Assembly: GCA_036566745.1 (NCBI GenBank)
Contig: DATCVR010000388.1
Location: 1 to 11,049, forward strand
Length of the DNA stretch: 11,049 nucleotides
Direction of reading: 5' to 3'
Source of the DNA: DATCVR01 sp036566745
GTDB lineage: Bacteria; Actinomycetota; Actinomycetes; Jiangellales; Jiangellaceae
In this document: piece after piece, positions 6,317-11,049 of the stretch
Layout of the letters: the number at the start of each line of letters is the position of its first letter
How positions within the stretch are numbered: position 1 is the first letter of the stretch
Notes under the pieces: model-generated
Seen by the model: only the letters and a program-made list of their open reading frames with translations
The model's database searches: none
What the model was told of the DNA's origin: nothing
Program-made: the position numbers and the translations under genes

Positions 6317-6628
6317 ATGTCCGGCGATGTCTACGCCGACAGCGCTGAGCGCTACGTCCGGCAGCTGGCCTCGGAGATCGTCGCCCCACATCCCGACGAG
6401 TGCCTCAGCTGCTATCTCCGCCGCATGATCGCCACCTACGGGTGTGACCACACGCTGCGCTGGGTTCAGCGTTGGCAGCGGGCCACGCCGACGTCGACGC
6501 GCCGGCTGCGTCCGCAGCTGCGCAGCCGGGGCGCCCATTGCGACTGCGAGGCGGTGTTCAACGTCTTCAAGCTGGACATCCCGGTCGCCCCTGATGCCTT
6601 GCCGCCCTGCACCGATCTGACCCGCTGA
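6317..6628 (+). CDS. Small Cys-rich protein, DUF2695-like
   Basis: This 103-residue protein of unknown function resembles the DUF2695 family as I remember it. The pattern is CLSCYLRRMI (29-38), YGCDHTLRWVQRW (41-53), then RGAHCDCEAVFNVF (71-84). Cysteines 29, 32, 43, 75 and 77 with H45 and H74 could form a metal site such as a zinc-binding cluster, but this is inference. There is no signal peptide or membrane segment, so it should be cytosolic. The ATG is preceded by GGAGG four bases away, an excellent ribosome site. The gene has its own promoter with a LexA-like box over the start region, which may tie its expression to DNA damage. It stands alone, divergent from the SRPBCC gene and convergent with the DUF4192 gene. 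The gene is near certain, the family assignment moderately so. Confidence 0.85.
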   Translation: MSGDVYADSAERYVRQLASEIVAPHPDECLSCYLRRMIATYGCDHTLRWVQRWQRATPTSTRRLRPQLRSRGAHCDCEAVFNVFKLDIPVAPDALPPCTDLTR

Positions 6629-6687
6629 TCGTCGCCCGGCTCCGGACGAGCAGCGCGGAGCACGCGCGCGGTCCCGCACGAGCCGAG

Positions 6688-7752
6688 TCAGGCCCAGCGC
6701 GCCATCGGACGCTCAGCCCGCACCCGGCGCTGCACGTCACGCGCCATCGACCGCATCCGACTCGGATGCACGCGCGCGCCCATCGCCTCGAGGAGTACTC
6801 GGGCCATGACATACGCCGGATCGTCGCGGAGTGCGCGGTCGAGGGCGACATTGGCCAGCGCGCCGTTGCCGTGCTGGTAGGCCACCCAGGCCACCACGGT
6901 GCAGATCGCGGCTGATCGCCCGTCGGGGGTGCGGCGTGCCAGCTCGACCAGAACGTCGAGGAATGCCGCCTGGTCCTCGACGGGCAGTGTCGCGACATCG
7001 TCTCGCGCCCACCGATCGTCGAGCCCTGTGACGATCCGCGCCGCCTGGTCGTCCGTGACCACCCGCCCTCCCCCACCCCTCCGCGCGACCGCCGCCTCCA
7101 CCAGCGACACGGTCTGGGCGTGAGCCGCCCCGGGACCGTGATGCTCCCACTCGGCGGCCAGCGTGGCGGCTGCGCGATCGAACACCTGACGCACGGCGAT
7201 CTCGCGCACGGCCACCGGACCACGCACACTCGCCTCGAGCTCGGCCCGCGAGGCTCGGATCACCCGCCCGTGAAGCGCCGCCTCGGCAGCGAAACGGCCC
7301 GCCGCGCCTTCGCCCGGATCGGGCAGTGGCGTGCCCGAGCGCGGACAGCACTCGGCCTCGCAGGTGTAGGAGAACCACGCCTTGCCGCGCACCAGAAGCG
7401 CATCGACGACGCCGACGCCCTGGACCAAAGCCGCCTCGACGACGGCCTGGACCAGCGTGGTCTGCGGCAGCTCCTGCTGGGTGTCGGCCCCGTCGGTGTA
7501 ACACACCACCAGCACGGCATCGGCTCCCTCGCCCACGGCGCAGCGGACCGCCTCGGCCACCACCGCACCGCGACGCTCCTCGGGCGGGAGGTCGAAGCGC
7601 ATCGCCAGACCGGTGCGCAGCCGCGATCCGTGCATGCAGAGCACCACCAGGCTCTCGCTCGGCCTGAAGCCGATCAGCGCCGGCAGCACGCCCACCAGGT
7701 CGGAAGGGCCGCTGAGGGTGACGACGGTGGCCGAGCTGTCCACGGATCTCAT
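6688..7752 (-). CDS. DUF4192 domain-containing protein
   Basis: The 354-residue protein matches the actinobacterial DUF4192 pattern. It opens with a segment near VVTLSGPSDLVGVLPALIGFRP (10-31), continues with ESLVVLCMHGSRLR (33-46) and an alpha/beta region with ADAVLVVCYTDG (77-88), and has the cluster TCEAECCPRSGTPLPDP (130-146). Cysteines 131, 135 and 136 are a recognisable family mark. A helical C-terminus (about 256-345), with AYQHGNGALANVALDRAL at 291-308 and DDPAYVMARVLLEAMG at 310-325, looks like a TPR-type hairpin. No function is established for the family as far as I know, and no catalytic residue can be named. The ATG lacks a good ribosome site, but a TTGAGA/CAGGCT pair seven bases upstream suggests a leaderless mRNA. 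It is divergent from the EamA gene across 120 bp. Confidence 0.88.
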   Translation of the reverse strand: MRSVDSSATVVTLSGPSDLVGVLPALIGFRPSESLVVLCMHGSRLRTGLAMRFDLPPEERRGAVVAEAVRCAVGEGADAVLVVCYTDGADTQQELPQTTLVQAVVEAALVQGVGVVDALLVRGKAWFSYTCEAECCPRSGTPLPDPGEGAAGRFAAEAALHGRVIRASRAELEASVRGPVAVREIAVRQVFDRAAATLAAEWEHHGPGAAHAQTVSLVEAAVARRGGGGRVVTDDQAARIVTGLDDRWARDDVATLPVEDQAAFLDVLVELARRTPDGRSAAICTVVAWVAYQHGNGALANVALDRALRDDPAYVMARVLLEAMGARVHPSRMRSMARDVQRRVRAERPMARWA

Positions 7753-7759
7753 GACGAAC

Positions 7760-7789
7760 AGCCTGGTGCTCCCGGCTGCCGCATCTCAA
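7760..7789 (-). promoter_or_regulatory. Candidate leaderless promoter for the DUF4192 gene
   Basis: On the minus strand TTGAGA (7784-7789) and CAGGCT (7760-7765) are separated by 18 bp, and seven bases separate CAGGCT from the ATG at 7752. TTGAGA matches the -35 consensus in five of six bases; CAGGCT lacks the first T of a usual -10. The absence of a good ribosome site agrees with leaderless translation. Confidence 0.45.
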
Positions 7790-7805
7790 CGCCAGTTTCG
7801 TCGCC

Positions 7806-7814
7806 TGTGGACAA
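7806..7814 (-). promoter_or_regulatory. Consensus DnaA box
   Basis: The minus strand reads TTGTCCACA, the preferred actinobacterial DnaA-binding 9-mer. It overlaps the presumed -35 of the EamA promoter. No cluster of further boxes was noticed, so this is not an origin. A single 9-mer can occur by chance. Confidence 0.4.
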
Positions 7815-7838
7815 CGTCCGTGGTCCCGACCCTAGGAT
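7808..7838 (+). promoter_or_regulatory. Candidate promoter of the EamA transporter gene
   Basis: TGGACA (7808-7813) and TAGGAT (7833-7838) are 19 bp apart, slightly longer than ideal. The predicted start near 7845 gives a leader of about 28 bases that contains a good ribosome site. The -35 overlaps the DnaA box. Confidence 0.5.
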
Positions 7839-7872
7839 GACCGCGCAGCAGGATCGAACGAGGAGATTACAC

Positions 7873-8796
7873 ATGACACGTCGCGGCTGGGCGCTGTTCG
7901 TCGCCATGGGCATCATCTGGGGCATTCCGTACCTGCTGATCAAGATCGCCGTCGACGAGCTCTCACCCGCGTCACTGGTACTGGCCCGCACCGGCATCGG
8001 CGCGCTCCTGCTGTTGCCCCTGGCCGCGATGCGCAACCAGCTGCGACCTCTGGTCCCCTACTGGCGTCCGCTGGCCGTCTACACGGTGATCGAGATCTGC
8101 ATCCCCTGGCTGCTGCTGGGGTACGCCGAGCAGCGCCTGTCCAGCTCGTTGACCGGGCTGCTCGTCGCCTCGGTCCCCCTGGTAGGCGCGGTGCTGGTCA
8201 CCGCCACCGGCCAGGAACGGCTCGGCTCACGCCGGATCGCCGGACTTCTGGTGGGATTCGCCGGTGTGGCGGCCCTGGTCGGGTTCGACGTGGGGTCCGC
8301 CAACACCGTCTCGGTGATGGCGATCGCCGGAGTCGCGATCTGCTACGCGCTCGGCCCGCTCATCCTGTCCCGCTACCTGGCGGACCTTCCCGGCCTCGGC
8401 GTCGTCGCCGCCTCGCTCTTCCTGTCCGCGGTGGTGTACTTGCCCATCGGCCTCGCCGAGTGGCCGGCCGAGGCGCTCAGTGGCGAGACCTGGCTCGCCG
8501 TGGGCGGGTTGGCCGTCATCTGCACCGCATTTGCGTTCATCGTGTTCTTCAAGCTGATCGCCGAGGTGGGCCCGGCTCGCGCAACCGTCATCACGTATGT
8601 CAACCCCGCCGTGGCACTCCTCCTGGGCGTGGCGGTACTCGACGAGAAGGTCACCGTGGCGACGGCGGCCGGCTTCGGGCTGATCCTGGTCGGCTCGGTG
8701 CTCGCCACTTCGCGCGACACCAAGCCGGTCCGCCTGCACCGGCGCGACCGCGACGTCAGCGGCGCGGACATCGCCTGCGAGGTCGCCGAGCCCTGA
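7873..8796 (+). CDS. EamA/DMT-family transporter
   Basis: This is a drug/metabolite transporter-superfamily permease of 307 residues, located in the cytoplasmic membrane. About ten hydrophobic segments form two EamA repeats: residues 6-135 (GIIWGIPYLLIKIAV at 13-27; AEQRLSSSLTGLLVASVPL at 85-103) and 148-280 (GPARATVITYVNPAVALLLG at 233-252; DEKVTVATAAGFGLILVGS at 257-275). The YVNP/E...T pattern of the second repeat is typical. The substrate cannot be told; relatives export amino acids, metabolites or drugs. The ATG has GAGGAG seven bases upstream, so I reject much longer readings that would run through the DUF4192 gene. The C-terminal tail after 281 is hydrophilic and charged (RLHRRDRDV), facing the cytoplasm in most models. 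It has its own candidate promoter and converges with ctaF. Confidence 0.93.
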   Translation: MTRRGWALFVAMGIIWGIPYLLIKIAVDELSPASLVLARTGIGALLLLPLAAMRNQLRPLVPYWRPLAVYTVIEICIPWLLLGYAEQRLSSSLTGLLVASVPLVGAVLVTATGQERLGSRRIAGLLVGFAGVAALVGFDVGSANTVSVMAIAGVAICYALGPLILSRYLADLPGLGVVAASLFLSAVVYLPIGLAEWPAEALSGETWLAVGGLAVICTAFAFIVFFKLIAEVGPARATVITYVNPAVALLLGVAVLDEKVTVATAAGFGLILVGSVLATSRDTKPVRLHRRDRDVSGADIACEVAEP

Positions 8797-8825
8797 CCTG
8801 CAACGCGAGTCACCGGCCGCGCCAC

Positions 8826-8851
8826 TTCCCCCGGCGGGGACGCCGGGGGAA
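8826..8851. terminator. GC-rich hairpin between convergent EamA and ctaF genes
   Basis: Perfect 10-base arms TTCCCCCGGC (8826-8835) and GCCGGGGGAA (8842-8851) enclose a six-base loop. It begins 30 bp after the EamA stop in the 164 bp convergent gap (8797-8960). No U-tract follows on either strand, so it may be a U-less terminator or a 3' protective stem. Nothing else was recognised in this gap. Confidence 0.55.
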
Positions 8852-8960
8852 CTCGACGCCCTCGGCCGCGAACGCGCCGCCACGCCCACGTCGAGCGACG
8901 CGCCGTGCTGGCGGCACCGAGGGCTGCGATTGTCGACCCCGGCCGGTGTCGGTCGCCGGG

Positions 8961-9356
8961 TCAGTGGGCGAAGTCGCCGCGGTAGTACTCGAAGACCATG
9001 CCGATGACCGAGATGGCGGCCAGGGCGATGCCGATGATCACGATGAACCATGCGAACACGAGGCCGAGGAAGACCACCGCAGCCGAAGAAGCGCAGGCCA
9101 GCGGCCACCAGGAGTGTGGGCTGTAGAAGCCGTACTCGCCTGCGAGCTCCTCGATCTCGCCGTCCTCACGGTCTTCGGGACGGGGCCCGAGCCGCCGCGA
9201 GAGCAGCGAGAAGTAGAACGCGATCATGGCGCCGAGGCCGAAGGTGAGCACCAGCGCCGTGGTGCCGGTGGGGTCCTTCGACATGATCCAGTAGATCGGC
9301 GTGACGATCGCGAAGAAGACCGCCAGGACGATGAAGACCAGGCTCTCGACCTTCAT
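8961..9356 (-). CDS. ctaF: Cytochrome c oxidase subunit IV (actinobacterial)
   Basis: CtaF is the small membrane subunit IV found in actinobacterial aa3 oxidases; it packs against the catalytic subunits in the supercomplex. The 131-residue product has four predicted membrane segments (about 3-24, 32-53, 84-104 and 105-124). They frame a charged loop (RRLGPRPEDREDGEIEELAG, 54-73) and the family signature YGFYSPHSWWPLA (75-87). The end EYYRGDFAH is also characteristic. The ATG overlaps the ctaD stop (ATGA), with GGAGGAG five bases upstream inside ctaD, so translation is probably coupled. Transcription runs from ctaD, so it should share the promoter of a ctaC-ctaD unit lying off the right edge. 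Confidence 0.95.
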   Translation of the reverse strand: MKVESLVFIVLAVFFAIVTPIYWIMSKDPTGTTALVLTFGLGAMIAFYFSLLSRRLGPRPEDREDGEIEELAGEYGFYSPHSWWPLACASSAAVVFLGLVFAWFIVIIGIALAAISVIGMVFEYYRGDFAH

Positions 9357-11049
9357 CGCTGCTCCTCCACATCAGCCGCACCCAGCGTTTGCTGCATGGG
9401 CCCGGCCTCGACAGGTTTGTGCTGCGCGGCCGCAGCGACTTCGGGGTACTTGAGGTCGAACGCCGGTCGCTCGCTGCGGATGCGTGGCAGCGACGTGAAG
9501 TTGTGCCGCGGCGGCGGGCACGAGGTTGCCCACTCCAGCGACGCTCCCCAACCCCACGGGTCGTCGACGTTGACCTTCGGTGCGAGCCGCGATTGCCAGA
9601 CGTTCCAGAGGAACGGCAGCGTCGAGGCCGCGAGCAGGAACGAGCCCAGCGTGGAGAACTGGTTGAGACCGGTGAATCCCCACTCCGGGAGATAGTCGGA
9701 GTACCGCCGCGGCATGCCTTCGACACCCAGCCAGTGCTGGACCAGGAAGGTGGCGTGGAATCCGATGAAGAGCGTCCAGAAGTGGATCTTGCCCAGCCGC
9801 TCGTCGAGCATGCGTCCGGTGAATTTCGGCCACCAGAAGTAGAAGCCGGAGAACATCGCGAACACGACGGTGCCGAACACCACGTAGTGGAAGTGGGCCA
9901 CGACGAAGTACGAGTCGGACACCTGGAAGTCGAGGGGCGGCGAGGCCAGGATGACGCCGGTCAGGCCACCGAAGAGGAAGGTGACCATGAACCCCAGCGC
10001 GAACAGCATGGGTGTCTCGAACGTCACGGACCCGCGCCACATGGTGCCGATCCAGGCGAAGAACTTCAGCCCGGTGGGCACCGCGATCAACATCGTCATC
10101 GCCGCGAAGAACGGGAGGTTCACCGCGCCGGTGACGTACATGTGGTGGGCCCACACGCCGAAGGACAGCGCGGCGATGGACAGCGTGGCCATGACCAGGC
10201 CCTTGTAGCCGAAGATCGGCTTGCGGCTGAACACCGGGATCACTTCGGTGATGATCCCGAAGAACGGCAGCGCGATGATGTAGACCTCGGGATGCCCGAA
10301 GAACCAGAACAGGTGTTGCCAGAGGACCGCACCACCGGCCGACGGGTCGAAGATGTGCGTGCCGAAGTTGCGGTCGGCGAACATCGCGAACAGCGCGGCC
10401 GCCAGCAGCGGGAACGCGATCAACACCAGGATGCTGGTGACCAGGATGTTCCAGGTGAAGATCGGCATCCGGAACATCGTCATACCGGGGGCGCGCATGC
10501 ACACGATGGTGGTGACGAAGTTGACGCCACCGAAGATCGTGCCGAATCCGGACAGCGCCAGGCCCATGACCCAGAGGTCGCCGCCGACGCTCGGACTGTA
10601 GATCGAGTTGTGCAGCGGCGCGTACGCGAACCACCCGAAGTCGGCCGCTCCGCCAGGGGTGATGAACCCGGCGCAGACGATCAGCCCACCGATGAGGAAC
10701 AGGTAGAAGCTGAACATGTTGAGCCGCGGGAACGCGACGTCGGGGGCGCCGATCTGCAACGGCACGATGATGTTGCCGAAGCCGATGAACAGCGGCGTCG
10801 CGAACAGCAGCAGCATGATCGTGCCGTGCATGGTGAAGAGCTGGTTGTAGACCTCCTCGTTCACGATCTGCAGACCCGGCCTGGCCAGCTCGGCCCGGAT
10901 CAGCAGCGCCATCACGCCGCCGATCAGGAAGAACGCGAACGACGTGATCAGGTACAACTGGCCGATCACCTTGTGATCGGTCGTCGACAGCAACCGTCCG
11001 ATCACCACCCCGAGCGGCCGCCGAGCCGGCCCGACGGCGACCGGACCGG
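9353..11049 (-). CDS. ctaD: Cytochrome c oxidase subunit I, start beyond window edge
   Basis: CtaD is the catalytic core of the aa3 oxidase. It reduces O2 to water at the heme a3-CuB site and pumps protons across the membrane. Numbering from the GTG codon at 11008, ligands are H61 (MHGTIM, heme a), H239 and cross-linked Y243 in WFFGHPEVY, H288-H289 in AHHMY (CuB), and H372 and H374 in AHFHY (hemes a3 and a). Proton-path residues are D90 (GAPDVAFPRLN), K315 (GLKFFAW) and E241, the pattern of an A1-type oxidase. The C-terminus has the actinobacterial WGWGASLEWATSCPPPRHNF block (485-504). I extend to the window edge because the frame stays open and reads ARRPLG before VVIGRLLSTTDHK, as in related N-termini; the true start is probably upstream. 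The stop overlaps ctaF. Confidence 0.96.
   Translation of the reverse strand, partial: GPVAVGPARRPLGVVIGRLLSTTDHKVIGQLYLITSFAFFLIGGVMALLIRAELARPGLQIVNEEVYNQLFTMHGTIMLLLFATPLFIGFGNIIVPLQIGAPDVAFPRLNMFSFYLFLIGGLIVCAGFITPGGAADFGWFAYAPLHNSIYSPSVGGDLWVMGLALSGFGTIFGGVNFVTTIVCMRAPGMTMFRMPIFTWNILVTSILVLIAFPLLAAALFAMFADRNFGTHIFDPSAGGAVLWQHLFWFFGHPEVYIIALPFFGIITEVIPVFSRKPIFGYKGLVMATLSIAALSFGVWAHHMYVTGAVNLPFFAAMTMLIAVPTGLKFFAWIGTMWRGSVTFETPMLFALGFMVTFLFGGLTGVILASPPLDFQVSDSYFVVAHFHYVVFGTVVFAMFSGFYFWWPKFTGRMLDERLGKIHFWTLFIGFHATFLVQHWLGVEGMPRRYSDYLPEWGFTGLNQFSTLGSFLLAASTLPFLWNVWQSRLAPKVNVDDPWGWGASLEWATSCPPPRHNFTSLPRIRSERPAFDLKYPEVAAAAQHKPVEAGPMQQTLGAADVEEQR

Noticed and set aside
6639..6661. GCTCCG/CGGAGC hairpin between the DUF2695-like and DUF4192 genes
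   Set aside because: Only six base pairs with an 11-base loop and no U-tract; expected by chance in GC-rich DNA.
7120..7872. Large N-terminal extension of the EamA frame
   Set aside because: It lies antisense to the DUF4192 gene, is His/Arg-rich with no membrane segments, and the ATG at 7873 has an excellent ribosome site where EamA homology begins.
1..11049. Search for mobile elements, CRISPR arrays, tRNA/rRNA genes or defence genes
   Set aside because: No transposase or integrase motif, no regular spaced repeats, no tRNA-like fold and no phage or defence protein was recognised by eye.

Overview
This GC-rich window reads as a chromosomal segment of an actinobacterium (Actinomycetota). The main reason is the gene set: trpD lies next to a divergent ctaE-qcrC-qcrA-qcrB block, QcrC is a diheme protein, QcrA has an N-terminal membrane region before its Rieske domain, QcrB has a long C-terminal tail, and CtaF is the small actinobacterial subunit IV. 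TAGACT/TAGGCT-type -10 elements and probable leaderless genes fit the same group. Nocardioidaceae-like affiliation is only a guess.

Layout. 1-822 (minus): trpD, cut by the left edge. 842-1261 (minus): a single-domain response-regulator-like protein 19 bp upstream of trpD. 1262-1402: divergent control region. 1403-5608 (plus): ctaE, qcrC, qcrA, qcrB, tightly packed (11 bp gap, then two ATGA overlaps) and closed by a strong hairpin at 5618-5652. 5589-6179 (minus): an SRPBCC-fold protein whose 3' end runs through that hairpin and overlaps the qcrB end. 6317-6628 (plus): a small Cys-rich DUF2695-like protein with a clear promoter and a LexA-like box. 6688-7752 (minus): a DUF4192 protein. 7873-8796 (plus): an EamA-type transporter. 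8797-8960: convergent intergenic region with a hairpin. 8961-9356 and 9353-11049 (minus): ctaF and ctaD, coupled by ATGA; the ctaD start lies beyond the right edge.

Together the ctaE-qcrCAB and ctaD-ctaF genes encode most of the bcc-aa3 supercomplex. Menaquinol is oxidised at QcrB/QcrA, electrons pass through the two covalently bound hemes of QcrC, and CtaD reduces oxygen with help from CtaE and CtaF. Subunit II (ctaC) is not in the window and is expected just upstream of ctaD. The respiratory genes form two blocks pointing towards each other, separated by four genes with no obvious respiratory role.

I found no mobile element, CRISPR array, RNA gene or phage gene. The region is mostly conserved housekeeping DNA. 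The points worth a second look are regulatory or architectural: the terminator inside a convergent gene, the LexA-like box, the leaderless promoters, the degenerate receiver protein beside trpD and a single consensus DnaA box.
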